From assembly GCA_023663225.1 (NCBI GenBank), contig JAMPHU010000034.1:1-32670 (forward strand): a DNA stretch of 32,670 nucleotides, written 5' to 3'. Position 1 is the first letter of the stretch, and each line of letters starts with the position of its first letter. The position numbers were made by a program, and so were the translations under genes. The notes under the pieces are model-generated. The model saw only the letters and a list, made by a program, of their open reading frames with translations. It was not told the DNA's origin and searched no databases. This stretch comes from Candidatus Gastranaerophilales bacterium (GTDB taxonomy: Bacteria > Bacillota > Clostridia > Lachnospirales > Lachnospiraceae). Below are positions 15,639 through 22,876 of the stretch, in pieces.

Positions 15639-16973
15639 ATGAAGAAGAGTTTCTTTCTGATTTTAAAGGAATTTCCGATCCTATTGATATGTGCGATGCT
15701 GTCAGCCGGATGCGGGGCGGGCGAAGAAGCTACGGAGCCGGTTGTCGGGAGTGAAGGAGCCGCAGCGCCGGTTCTTGGAGATGGAGGAGCCACGGAGCCG
15801 GTCATTGGAGATGGAGACGCCATAGTGCCGGCGGGCGAAGGCGGGGAAGCGGAGCAGGAAACTGTTGCGGAGCAGGAGCGTCTGGAGGAGTGGGCAGGGT
15901 ATTATCGCTGCTGGGGCAGTATGACGACAGGGATACATATATCCGCAGACCTTTGGATTTATGAGGAAAAGGGTCAATATTACGGGTATCTTGTTGCGGA
16001 TTGCTGGAAATCGGAGGGCGAAGGGGCATTTCAACATCAGATTAACGGAGTTTTGGCAAAGATACATGCGCAGGAGGATTCTGTGGAAGCATGTTTCTTG
16101 GAAGAATTTCCCGGGAAGCCGGGGCAGGAATCCCTGTTTACTTCTTATGAGAATGGTGAAAAAATGTTTGTCCTGTGCGGCGGACGGGAGACGCCTCAAA
16201 CGGAATGGACGGCGTCTGAGCTGTCCGGGGAGGACATGAACGGTTTTACGCCGTGGGATCATGCGTTGAGCGCCGCCGTGGAGAATGAGGAGCAGGCGGG
16301 GCAGTTTCTGCGGGCAGAAGGGATCTTGGCAGAAGAGAAACCTTGGTTTTGGTTTGATGACGAGAGCGGGACAAGGCGGCTGAATTTTTGGTTTGACCCT
16401 GAGGAGGAGAAAGGCACGGGAATTTTTTACACTTTTTATCCCGGCGAAGAGGATGATGAGAACTACATAGCCGGGTTCTCCATGGACAGCGGGGATATTG
16501 TGCAGAGGGTGTGGGAAAACCGAACCGATGCGGTCACAAAAGAGGGCGAAGAGGCGTATATGCCGGAGGAGGCCGTGGAGATCTGGGAGTACGATGAGGC
16601 CGGGCGGCCGGTTTCTTATCTCTTGGAGGGTTCGGATCTCTGGAAGGAGGAGCCGGAGCAGCTAAAGATCATCGAAATTACTTATACCTATCGGGCGGAC
16701 GGAACACTTGCGGAGAAGGCCTGTTGGTATAATCACCGTGCATTCGGCACGATGCGGATGAGCGAGACGTCCGTCTATGATTCACAGGAACGGATTCTCT
16801 ATACGAGGAGTTATATCACGCACGGCTATCTGGAGGATTATTACATTTATGAGGGAGACGCCATGGAGCCGTCCTATTGCCTGATATTGGATCATCAAGG
16901 ACCGGATGCGTGGGTGAGCTGCTTGGTGGAATATGTGGAGGACATCGGCGGGGCGTCCGCCGCAGACGATTGA
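15639..16973 (+). CDS. Putative secreted lipoprotein with short N-terminal repeats
   Basis: A 444-aa protein with a lipoprotein signal peptide: MKKSF, a hydrophobic stretch and the lipobox LSAGC, so Cys 25 would be lipidated and the protein anchored outside the membrane. After the Cys comes a low-complexity linker in which a unit of about 11 residues (APVLGDGGATEPV type) repeats three to four times. The rest is acidic and rich in aromatic residues: WAGYYRCWGSMTTGIHISAD followed by WIYEEKGQYYGYL looks like a beta-rich extracytoplasmic domain. Imperfect YD/RHS-like stretches such as WEYDEAGRPVSYLLEG and YTYRADGTLAEKACWY follow. GGAGG lies about 12 bases before the ATG. The gene stands alone after the tRNA terminator. 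Function unknown. Confidence 0.8.
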   Translation: MKKSFFLILKEFPILLICAMLSAGCGAGEEATEPVVGSEGAAAPVLGDGGATEPVIGDGDAIVPAGEGGEAEQETVAEQERLEEWAGYYRCWGSMTTGIHISADLWIYEEKGQYYGYLVADCWKSEGEGAFQHQINGVLAKIHAQEDSVEACFLEEFPGKPGQESLFTSYENGEKMFVLCGGRETPQTEWTASELSGEDMNGFTPWDHALSAAVENEEQAGQFLRAEGILAEEKPWFWFDDESGTRRLNFWFDPEEEKGTGIFYTFYPGEEDDENYIAGFSMDSGDIVQRVWENRTDAVTKEGEEAYMPEEAVEIWEYDEAGRPVSYLLEGSDLWKEEPEQLKIIEITYTYRADGTLAEKACWYNHRAFGTMRMSETSVYDSQERILYTRSYITHGYLEDYYIYEGDAMEPSYCLILDHQGPDAWVSCLVEYVEDIGGASAADD

Positions 16974-17096
16974 GTCTTTCACTCCGGCTATCTAGGACTT
17001 CCCTTTTGCCTGATTGTATGTTAAAGTAATAACAATAAGATGTATTTTCCGACAGAGACACCGATTCCTATATTGATACATGCAGGAGGGTAAAAG

Positions 17097-18845
17097 ATGA
17101 CGCACAGGGAGAAAGCCGATCAGCTTTTGAAGCAGCAATATCATTGTTCTCAGGCATTGTTTGGAGCTTTTGCGGAAGATTTCGGAATGGATTTGAAGAC
17201 GGCGTTTAAGATCAGCACCTGTTTCGGCGGCGGAATGCGGCAAGGGGGAACCTGCGGCTGTATTACGGCGGCGATGCTGGTGCTGGGAATGGCGCTGGGT
17301 TTTTATGACGCGCAGGACAGAGAGCAGGAGACCTATGGCAATAAGAAAACGGACGAGTTCATCCGGCGGTTTACGGAGCAGATGGACGGGGTGATTTACT
17401 GCCGGGATATTTTGGGCAAGGATATCTCCAAACCCGAGGACATGGCGGTGATCCGTCAGGAGAAGCTGATTTTGCAGAAATGTCCCAAGGCGATCAATAT
17501 CAGCATTGAGATTCTGGAGGAGATGCTGGCGGAGCATTTCCGGAATTTGAAGGAGAGCCATCTCAAGCCGGAGGATATTCCTCAAGGCGACGAGATGCAG
17601 GCCGTGCTGAAGAGCATGAGCAAGCTGAAACGTTTTCGGAGAAACGTCAACAATCTGCTGGTGTCTTCCTCCAAACAGATCGGCTTTATCCAGTTTGACA
17701 TCCGCAAGTTCAAAATTGTCAACGATTTGTACGGCGAGAAGTTCGGAGACGAAATTCTGGACTTTATCATCGACCAGCTGAAAGAGATCTGCCGGGACGA
17801 TCAGTATTTCCTGAATCTGCGAAGCGATGTGTTTATCGTGGTGACGGAGTATGACCGGGAGGAGCTGGTGGAGTTTATCCGGCGGCTGGACGCCAGAATC
17901 AACTGTTATAAGGACGTCAAACTGCAGATGGTTTACGGGGTGTATATGGCCGAGGACCGCTCGATGGAGCTTCGACAGATGGAAGACCGCGCCGCCATGG
18001 CCAGAAAGGCGGCTAAGAAGAATATTTTGACCAATATTTCGTTTTATCAGGAGCAGTACAAAGAATCTTTGTACAATCGGAAATTTATCGAGGAGAATAT
18101 GCAGGCGGCCGTCGCGGAGCGGCAGTTCATGATGTATCTCCAGCCGAAATACAGTATCCTCAAAAATGAGATCATAGGGGCGGAGGCGCTGGTTCGGTGG
18201 CGGCATCCGCAGCGGGGCATGATCTATCCCAATCAGTTCATCCCGATCATCGAGGAAAACGGTTTTATCAAGAAAGTGGACTATTATATTTGGGCGGAGG
18301 CGTGCCGTTTTATTAAAAGATGCGAGGAGGCGGGCATCGAATCCTGTCCGGTTTCGGTCAATGTGTCGAGGATTCATCTGCGGGACAATGAGTGTATTCA
18401 GGTGCTTTCTGATCTGATTGAGGAGAGCGGCATCAAGAAACCGCTGTTGGAGTTGGAGATCACGGAGACGGTGGACGATCAGCAGGTGAGTTTGAAGGCA
18501 TTGCAGCTGAAAGAGGAGGGTTTTACCCTGCTCATGGACGATTTCGGAAGCGGCTATTCCTCACTGAATATTCTGCTGGAGACGCCTTTTGACGTGATCA
18601 AGCTGGACAAGAAATTCATGGAGAATATGATGGTATCGGGCAAGGGAAGGCTGATTCTGGAACAGGTGGTCTCCATGGCCAATAAGCTGGATCTGGGACT
18701 TTTGGCGGAAGGTGTGGAGACCAGAGAACAGGTGGAATTGCTGCAGAGCATCGGCTGTGATCAGGTACAGGGATACTATTATGCAAAGCCGATGCCGGAG
18801 AACGAATTTTTTGCATTGTTGGAAAAACAATATGCCGGCAGGTAA
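17097..18845 (+). CDS. Cyclic-di-GMP phosphodiesterase: redox-type Cys domain, degenerate GGDEF and EAL domains
   Basis: A 582-aa cytoplasmic signalling protein. Residues 1 to about 140 match the C_GCAxxG_C_C family: Cys 17 (HCSQALFGAF), Cys 42 and CGC at 53-55 (GGGMRQGGTCGCITAA), a motif expected to bind a metal or cluster. The middle domain is GGDEF-like (IGFIQFDIRKFKIVNDLYG), but the catalytic GGDEF site reads LRSDVFIVV, so it should not make c-di-GMP. The C-terminal EAL domain keeps AEALVRWRHP, NVSRIHL, LEITETV, MDDFGSGYSSL, VIKLDKKFM and LAEGVETREQ, including the metal-binding and catalytic acidic residues, so active c-di-GMP hydrolysis is likely. The ribosome site AGGAGG is about 8 bases upstream. 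No transmembrane segment is visible. A redox- or metal-gated phosphodiesterase is the inferred role. Confidence 0.9.
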   Translation: MTHREKADQLLKQQYHCSQALFGAFAEDFGMDLKTAFKISTCFGGGMRQGGTCGCITAAMLVLGMALGFYDAQDREQETYGNKKTDEFIRRFTEQMDGVIYCRDILGKDISKPEDMAVIRQEKLILQKCPKAINISIEILEEMLAEHFRNLKESHLKPEDIPQGDEMQAVLKSMSKLKRFRRNVNNLLVSSSKQIGFIQFDIRKFKIVNDLYGEKFGDEILDFIIDQLKEICRDDQYFLNLRSDVFIVVTEYDREELVEFIRRLDARINCYKDVKLQMVYGVYMAEDRSMELRQMEDRAAMARKAAKKNILTNISFYQEQYKESLYNRKFIEENMQAAVAERQFMMYLQPKYSILKNEIIGAEALVRWRHPQRGMIYPNQFIPIIEENGFIKKVDYYIWAEACRFIKRCEEAGIESCPVSVNVSRIHLRDNECIQVLSDLIEESGIKKPLLELEITETVDDQQVSLKALQLKEEGFTLLMDDFGSGYSSLNILLETPFDVIKLDKKFMENMMVSGKGRLILEQVVSMANKLDLGLLAEGVETREQVELLQSIGCDQVQGYYYAKPMPENEFFALLEKQYAGR

Positions 18846-18846
18846 A

Positions 18847-18881
18847 AAACGCCGACGGGGTGTCTGACCCTGTCGGCGTTT
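18847..18881. terminator. Bidirectional terminator between convergent genes
   Basis: The arms AAACGCCGACGGGG and CCCTGTCGGCGTTT form a 14-bp stem with one wobble pair and a 7-base loop. It starts right after the EAL gene stop and lies 22 bases before the end of the convergent sirtuin gene. A-tract and T-tract flanks on both strands suit termination from both sides. Confidence 0.85.
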
Positions 18882-18903
18882 GACTTAGCGTTTTATGCTG
18901 CTT

Positions 18904-19635
18904 TTAGCAGGGATCCGGTATCTGGGCGAAGACTTCTCCAATGGGTTCCTGAATCAGCAGGTCGGCATATCGGTCTCTGGGCGTGGGGGCTTTGTTGATG
19001 ACCACCAGTTTCTCCCCCTTAAAATAGTCGATTAATCCGGCGGCCGGATAGACGGCGAGGGAAGTTCCGCCGATGATCAGAACCTGCGCCTCCCGGATAT
19101 GCTTTACGGCGGCGGAGATGACCCGGTCGTCCAAGCCCTCCTCGTACAGCACCACGTCCGGTTTCACAGGACCGCCGCAGGTCTCGCAGACGGGAACTCC
19201 CGAACTGTTGATGATATAATTGACGTCGTGGAACGCATGGCAATTCTCACAGTAGTTGCGCAGCACAGAGCCGTGAAGCTCCAAGACATTCACGCTGCCG
19301 GCCGCCTGATGGAGGCCGTCTATGTTCTGGGTGATGACCGCCCGCACTTTGCCCTGTGCCTCCAGCCGTGCCAGCGCCAGATGGGCGGCGTTGGGCTTGG
19401 CCTCCGTAAAGAGCATTTTCTTGCGGTAGAAGCGGTAGAACTCCTCCGGTTTGGATCGATAAAAGCTGTGACTTAGAATGGTCTCCGGGGGATAATCGTA
19501 CTCTTGGTGGTAGAGGCCGTCCACGCTGCGGAAATCGGGAATACCGCTCTCGGTGGAGACGCCCGCGCCCCCAAAGAAGACTATGTTATCATATGTGCGG
19601 ATAATTTCAATTAGGCTTTGTACGGCATCCGTCAT
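18904..19635 (-). CDS. cobB: NAD-dependent protein deacylase, sirtuin family
   Basis: A 243-aa class Sir2 enzyme that removes acyl groups from lysines using NAD. Visible motifs in order: GAGVSTESGIPDFR (NAD binding), TQNIDGLH (catalytic region), ELHGS with the catalytic His, the zinc site CENC ... CETCGG, GGTSLAVYPAAG, and VVINKAPTPRD. The length is normal. I chose ATG at 19635 (MTDAVQSLIE), which has AGGAGG immediately upstream on the minus strand; a longer frame to 19686 adds a poorly conserved extension that contains this ribosome site. The gene is convergent with the EAL gene and divergent from the DUF218 gene. Substrate range (acetyl or longer acyl) cannot be told. Confidence 0.93.
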   Translation of the reverse strand: MTDAVQSLIEIIRTYDNIVFFGGAGVSTESGIPDFRSVDGLYHQEYDYPPETILSHSFYRSKPEEFYRFYRKKMLFTEAKPNAAHLALARLEAQGKVRAVITQNIDGLHQAAGSVNVLELHGSVLRNYCENCHAFHDVNYIINSSGVPVCETCGGPVKPDVVLYEEGLDDRVISAAVKHIREAQVLIIGGTSLAVYPAAGLIDYFKGEKLVVINKAPTPRDRYADLLIQEPIGEVFAQIPDPC

Positions 19636-19674
19636 CTTTCTTCCTCCTTCACAAAACTTTTTCTTTAGAAATTC

Positions 19675-19690
19675 ATTATAACACATTATA
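19675..19690 (-). promoter_or_regulatory. Candidate -10 boxes for the sirtuin gene
   Basis: On the minus strand two perfect TATAAT hexamers occur at 19675-19680 and 19685-19690, 40 to 55 bases before the start codon. The -35 region is weak (TTTCTT-like), so the exact promoter is uncertain. Confidence 0.5.
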
Positions 19691-19710
19691 AAATCTTAAG
19701 AAAGGCTTTA

Positions 19711-19740
19711 TTGAGAAGCAGCGGGATTTTATGCTATAGT
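19711..19740 (+). promoter_or_regulatory. Candidate promoter of the DUF218 gene, giving a leaderless or near-leaderless mRNA
   Basis: TTGAGA (19711-19716) and TATAGT (19735-19740) are spaced by 18 bases. Transcription would start about 7 bases after the -10 box, at the ATG at 19747. No ribosome site is visible before this ATG. Confidence 0.5.
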
Positions 19741-19746
19741 GATTGT

Positions 19747-20604
19747 ATGAAAATACGAAAGCTTGGAAAAGAAGACAATTTGATACCGTTGGAGAAAAGC
19801 AGGAAGATCATCAAGCTGGACAGAAGAGGAAGAAAGAGCAGGGCGGGACTTCGGACCGCGGCGGGTGTGCTGACGGCTCTGCTGGCGGCGCTGTGTATGC
19901 TGTACTGCCTGTGCATTCGATTTTTCATGGGCTACGGAACGAAGTTTTTCCTGATTTGGGGCGTTATGGCCGTTGGGCTGGCGGGACTGTCCGTTCTGCT
20001 GTTTTGGCAGAGTGCGGCGGAGCGGATTCCGAAGGCGCTCCGAGTCGGATTTATGGTTTGTTTTACGGCGGGCGCGCTGGTGTTTGCGATCGTGGAAGGA
20101 TTGATTCTCAGCCGCTTTGGAGCCGAAGCCGGGGCGGGAGCGGATGTGGTGATTGTACTGGGCGCACAGTGGAAGAGCAGCGGACCCAGCTATGTGCTGC
20201 AGAAACGGCTGGACGCCGCGCTGGCGTATCTGGAGGAGAATCCTGACACGGTTGTCATAGTGTCCGGCGGGCAGGGAAAGGACGAACCGATCTCTGAGGC
20301 TGCGGGAATGGCTTCCTATCTGGAGGCTGCGGGGATCGCGCCCGAGAGGATTCTGCAGGAGGATCGTTCCACGGATACGAATGAGAATCTGGAGTTCAGT
20401 TCGGCGCTTTTGGACAAAACTCAGAATCGGGTTGTGGTTGTGAGCAATAATTTCCATGTGTACAGGGCTGTCAAGATTGCGCAGAAGAAAGGATACGCCC
20501 GGGTGGAAGGGTTGGCGGCGGACGCTTATCCGGCGATGCTTCCCAATCATTTATTGCGGGAATTTTTCGGCGTGATGAAAGATTTTGTCATGGGAAATTT
20601 ATAA
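19747..20604 (+). CDS. DUF218 (YdcF/SanA-like) membrane protein
   Basis: A 285-aa protein with a basic N-terminus (KIIKLDRRGRKSRAG) and three predicted membrane helices in residues about 35 to 125, followed by a DUF218 domain. The domain shows ADVVIVLGAQWKSSGPS, LEENPDTVVIVSGGQGKDEP, ISEAAGMASYLEAAGI, ILQEDRSTDTNENLEFS and VVVVSNNFHVYRAVKIAQ, the standard order of family motifs. Relatives (SanA, ElyC, YdcF) act in envelope homeostasis, but no reaction has been established for this subgroup. I chose ATG 19747; a TTG at 19711 lies inside the promoter. No ribosome site is visible. DUF951 and the rpsF operon follow closely. Confidence 0.85.
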   Translation: MKIRKLGKEDNLIPLEKSRKIIKLDRRGRKSRAGLRTAAGVLTALLAALCMLYCLCIRFFMGYGTKFFLIWGVMAVGLAGLSVLLFWQSAAERIPKALRVGFMVCFTAGALVFAIVEGLILSRFGAEAGAGADVVIVLGAQWKSSGPSYVLQKRLDAALAYLEENPDTVVIVSGGQGKDEPISEAAGMASYLEAAGIAPERILQEDRSTDTNENLEFSSALLDKTQNRVVVVSNNFHVYRAVKIAQKKGYARVEGLAADAYPAMLPNHLLREFFGVMKDFVMGNL

Positions 20605-20615
20605 GGGAGGCCTTT

Positions 20616-20789
20616 ATGGACATTCATGTGGGCGATGTGCTGAAATTGAAGAAACAGCATCCCTGCGGGAGCAGCGAGTGGGACGTGCTGCGCGTGGGGG
20701 CTGATTTTCGGTTAAAGTGCAGAGGGTGCGGGCATCAGATCATGATTGCACGCAGACTTTTGGAAAAAAACATCAAGCAAATTCTGTAA
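20616..20789 (+). CDS. DUF951 family protein, 57 aa
   Basis: A small protein starting MDIHVGDVLKLKKQHPCGSS with the DUF951 signature: KKxHPCG, then EWDVLRVGADFRLKCRGCGH and an MIARRLLEK helix. The Cys residues (CG ... CRGCG) suggest metal binding. Members are small proteins common in Firmicutes and often next to the rpsF-ssb-rpsR operon, as here. GGGAGG lies 7 bases upstream, and the gene follows the DUF218 stop by 11 bases. Function is unknown. Confidence 0.9.
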   Translation: MDIHVGDVLKLKKQHPCGSSEWDVLRVGADFRLKCRGCGHQIMIARRLLEKNIKQIL

Positions 20790-20794
20790 AATAC

Positions 20795-20823
20795 TTGCAT
20801 TTCTTGGATTTTCATGCTATCAT
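20795..20823 (+). promoter_or_regulatory. Promoter of the rpsF-ssb-rpsR operon
   Basis: TTGCAT (20795-20800) and TATCAT (20818-20823) are separated by exactly 17 bases. The leader of about 65 bases carries a small hairpin (GCTCAC/GTGGGC) before AAGGAGG. It may take part in S6-S18 autoregulation, but the classical protein-binding motif is not clear. Confidence 0.75.
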
Positions 20824-20896
20824 AAATCTTCGTGATATATTAATTTCCTTGCTCACACTGAGAGGTGGGCCAGAGACCAAAAGGAGGTAACGAAGC

Positions 20897-21187
20897 ATGA
20901 ACAAGTATGAATTAGCCGTTGTGGTCAGCGCTAAGATCGAAGATGACGAGAGAGCAGCCGTTGTGGACAAGTGCAAAGCTCTGGTCGAGAGATTTGGCGG
21001 TACCATCACAGAGGTGGACGAGTGGGGCAAGAAGAGACTTGCTTACGAAGTTCAGAAGATGAAAGAAGCTTTCTATTATTTCATCAGATTCGAGGCAGAA
21101 AGCTCTGCTCCCGCAGAGATCGAGAGCCGTGTCCGCATTATGGACAATGTGATCAGATTCTTGTGCGTTAGACAGGACGAGGCATAA
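20897..21187 (+). CDS. rpsF: 30S ribosomal protein S6
   Basis: A 96-aa ribosomal protein of the small subunit that pairs with S18 in the platform. It starts MNKYELAVVVSAKIEDDER and contains GGTITEVDEWGKKRLAYEVQ and EGYYY-like EAFYYFIRFEAE, typical of S6. AGGAGG is about 9 bases upstream. It is first in the rpsF-ssb-rpsR operon, the usual Firmicute order, with ssb 18 bases downstream. Confidence 0.97.
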   Translation: MNKYELAVVVSAKIEDDERAAVVDKCKALVERFGGTITEVDEWGKKRLAYEVQKMKEAFYYFIRFEAESSAPAEIESRVRIMDNVIRFLCVRQDEA

Positions 21188-21205
21188 AGAAAGCGAGAAA
21201 CAATT

Positions 21206-21670
21206 ATGAATAAAGTAATTCTGATGGGACGTTTAACCAGAGACCCCGAGGTGAGATATTCACAGGGAGCCAGCCAGACGGCCGTTGCAAGATTTTCCGT
21301 TGCCGTGGACAGAAGATTCAAGCGTGACGGGGAACCGGATGCGGATTTCTTCAACTGTACCGCTTTTGGCAAACAGGCCGAATTTATTGAACGCTATCTG
21401 CACAAGGGAACCAAAATCGTTTTGAGCGGCCGCGTTCAGAATGACAATTACACCAACAAGGACGGGCAGATGGTCTACAGTGTCCGCATCATCGTGGAAG
21501 AGATCGAGTTTGCGGAGAGCAAGAATGCATCTTCCCAGAATGCGGGCGGTTATGACAATTACGGCAACAACGGCGGATTTGGCGGCGGCGCACCCGCCCC
21601 GGCATCCGGCGCGGGCGACGGTTTCATGAACATCCCGGACGGCATCGACGAGGAATTACCGTTTAACTAG
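21206..21670 (+). CDS. ssb: Single-stranded DNA-binding protein
   Basis: A 154-aa SSB that coats ssDNA in replication and repair and recruits partners through its acidic tail. The OB fold shows MNKVILMGRLTRDPEVRYSQ, VARFSVAVDRRFKRDGEP, DFFNCTAFGKQAEFIERYL, KGTKIVLSGRVQND and YSVRIIVEEIEF. A glycine-rich linker follows and the protein ends in IDEELPFN, close to the consensus DDDLPF tip. It lies between rpsF and rpsR, which matches the conserved operon. Confidence 0.97.
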   Translation: MNKVILMGRLTRDPEVRYSQGASQTAVARFSVAVDRRFKRDGEPDADFFNCTAFGKQAEFIERYLHKGTKIVLSGRVQNDNYTNKDGQMVYSVRIIVEEIEFAESKNASSQNAGGYDNYGNNGGFGGGAPAPASGAGDGFMNIPDGIDEELPFN

Positions 21671-21697
21671 GTTTTGATTTTAAAAGGAGGTAACACC

Positions 21698-21961
21698 ATG
21701 GCCTACAATAAAGCAGAGAGATCCGATTCTCCTATGAGAAAAAAAGGCGGAATCCGCAGAAGAAAGAAAGTGTGCGTATTCTGTGGCAAAGATAATGTAA
21801 TCGACTACAAGGATACCGCAAAGCTGAAGAAGTACATTTCCGAGAGAGGAAAGATTCTTCCCCGCCGCATCACCGGCAACTGTGCAAAGCATCAGAGAGC
21901 GCTGACCGTTGCAATCAAGAGAGCGCGTCATGTGGCGCTGATGCCCTACGTTCAGGATTAA
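21698..21961 (+). CDS. rpsR: 30S ribosomal protein S18
   Basis: An 87-aa ribosomal protein partner of S6. It has [20 protein letters not shown] and [18 protein letters not shown], then [18 protein letters not shown], the canonical S18 signature, and keeps the Cys pair CVFC plus NC, indicating a zinc-binding variant. I chose ATG 21698 with AAAGGAGG upstream; the longer frame from 21674 includes this ribosome site. A strong terminator follows 12 bases after the stop. Confidence 0.97.
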   Translation: MAYNKAERSDSPMRKKGGIRRRKKVCVFCGKDNVIDYKDTAKLKKYISERGKILPRRITGNCAKHQRALTVAIKRARHVALMPYVQD

Positions 21962-21973
21962 GTTTTACACATT

Positions 21974-22010
21974 AAGACCGATCATCTTTCGAGGTGATTG
22001 GTCTTTTTGA
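21974..22010 (+). terminator. Terminator of the rpsF operon
   Basis: Arms AAGACCGATCATCT (21974-21987) and AGGTGATTGGTCTT (21992-22005) pair over 14 bases with G-T wobbles around a TTCG tetraloop, followed by TTT. It is a textbook intrinsic terminator. Confidence 0.92.
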
Positions 22011-22027
22011 TACAATTATTTATTTCA

Positions 22028-22060
22028 CAAACGCCTGATCTACCAAGAAATAGGCGTTTG
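22028..22060. repeat. Small hairpin abutting the large palindrome
   Basis: CAAACGCCT (22028-22036) and AGGCGTTTG (22052-22060) form a 9-bp perfect stem with a 15-base loop. The right arm overlaps the first bases of the large nested palindrome, so the two could form alternative structures. Confidence 0.7.
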
Positions 22061-22251
22061 CGAAACGCTCTAATTTTCAAGGAGTCATTGTGCAAATTGC
22101 ATATTCAACGCAGACACGCTTTCGCTCCAACCTCACCGTAGTGGCACATAAGGCGCTAAAATACAGCGCCTAAGTGCCAACGGTTCGCTAGGGTCTGCTT
22201 ATGAATATACAATCTGCACAATTCGGATTCCGAAAAATATCGTTTCGCAAA
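22057..22251. repeat. Nested palindromic element of about 195 bp
   Basis: The ends TTTGCGAAACG (22057-22067) and CGTTTCGCAAA (22241-22251) are perfect reverse complements. Inward, ATTGTGCAAATTG, ATATTCA and GCAGAC on the left are mirrored on the right with few mismatches. The centre is a strong hairpin at 22143-22178 (AGGCGCT/AGCGCCT core, loop AAAATAC) flanked by CCGT/ACGG. There is no ORF inside. The whole region looks like one foldable unit: a MITE-like or intergenic palindromic repeat, or a structured RNA. Confidence 0.75.
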
Positions 22252-22286
22252 TGTCTATTACCGAGAAAAGGAAGGAGGTATTTTTG

Positions 22287-22733
22287 ATGTTTCGCTATGT
22301 ACATACGAATATCATTGCCAAGGATGCGGCTAGATTAATCAATTTTTACAAGACGGTTTTTCAATGCAGGAGTATCGGGGAAAAGAGGGATTTGCGGGGA
22401 GAATGGCTCGACCGGCTGACGGGCGTCTCCGGCGCGCATATTGTGGGGGAACATCTTTGTCTGCCCGGATATGGGGAAGATCATCCCACGCTGGAAATTT
22501 TTGCCTATGATGAGACGGCTCCCCATGCGGACGCTCGGATCAATCGGTGTGGGATCGCACATTTGGCGTTTGAGGTGGACGACGTGGAGGAAACCCTTGA
22601 AAAAGTCCTTCAGGCGGGCGGGGGTACCTTAGGGGAGGTTGTGCGGACGGAATATGACGATGGACGGAAGGCCGTCTTTGTATATGCGCTGGACTGCGAG
22701 GGGAACATTATTGAGCTGCAAAGCTGGGAATAG
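22287..22733 (+). CDS. VOC-superfamily (glyoxalase-fold) protein
   Basis: A 148-aa protein with two VOC beta-alpha-beta-beta-beta repeats. It starts FRYVHTNIIAKDAARLINFYKTVF, with metal-ligand type His 6, continues through HPTLEIFAYDE with Glu 72, then IAHLAFEVDDVEETLEKV with a second His, and ends with CEGNIIELQSW carrying Glu. These are the four positions of metal ligands in glyoxalase I and related dioxygenases, so metal dependence is likely. The substrate is unknown; lactoylglutathione lyase-type or antibiotic-resistance-type activity cannot be separated from the sequence. AGGAGG lies 9 bases before ATG 22287. The upstream in-frame ATG at 22251 falls in the palindromic element. Confidence 0.85.
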   Translation: MFRYVHTNIIAKDAARLINFYKTVFQCRSIGEKRDLRGEWLDRLTGVSGAHIVGEHLCLPGYGEDHPTLEIFAYDETAPHADARINRCGIAHLAFEVDDVEETLEKVLQAGGGTLGEVVRTEYDDGRKAVFVYALDCEGNIIELQSWE

Positions 22734-22876
22734 TGATTTCGATCACATGCATAGTTGCGCTTGGAAATGTATGGTCTTTGCCCGAAATCATTGCTTTTTC
22801 TTTTTAAAAAAGATAGAATTAAAAAAGAGAAAATCATTGTAGTGAAGCGATATGGCAGAGATAGGAGGATGCAGTC

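Noticed and set aside
16992-18377. Long minus-strand frame opposite the EAL gene
   Set aside because: Shadow of the real gene on the other strand; residue use (His/Leu-rich) and lack of motifs argue against it.
22251-22286. Extra N-terminal residues of the VOC protein
   Set aside because: They fall in the end of the palindrome; AGGAGG precedes 22287.
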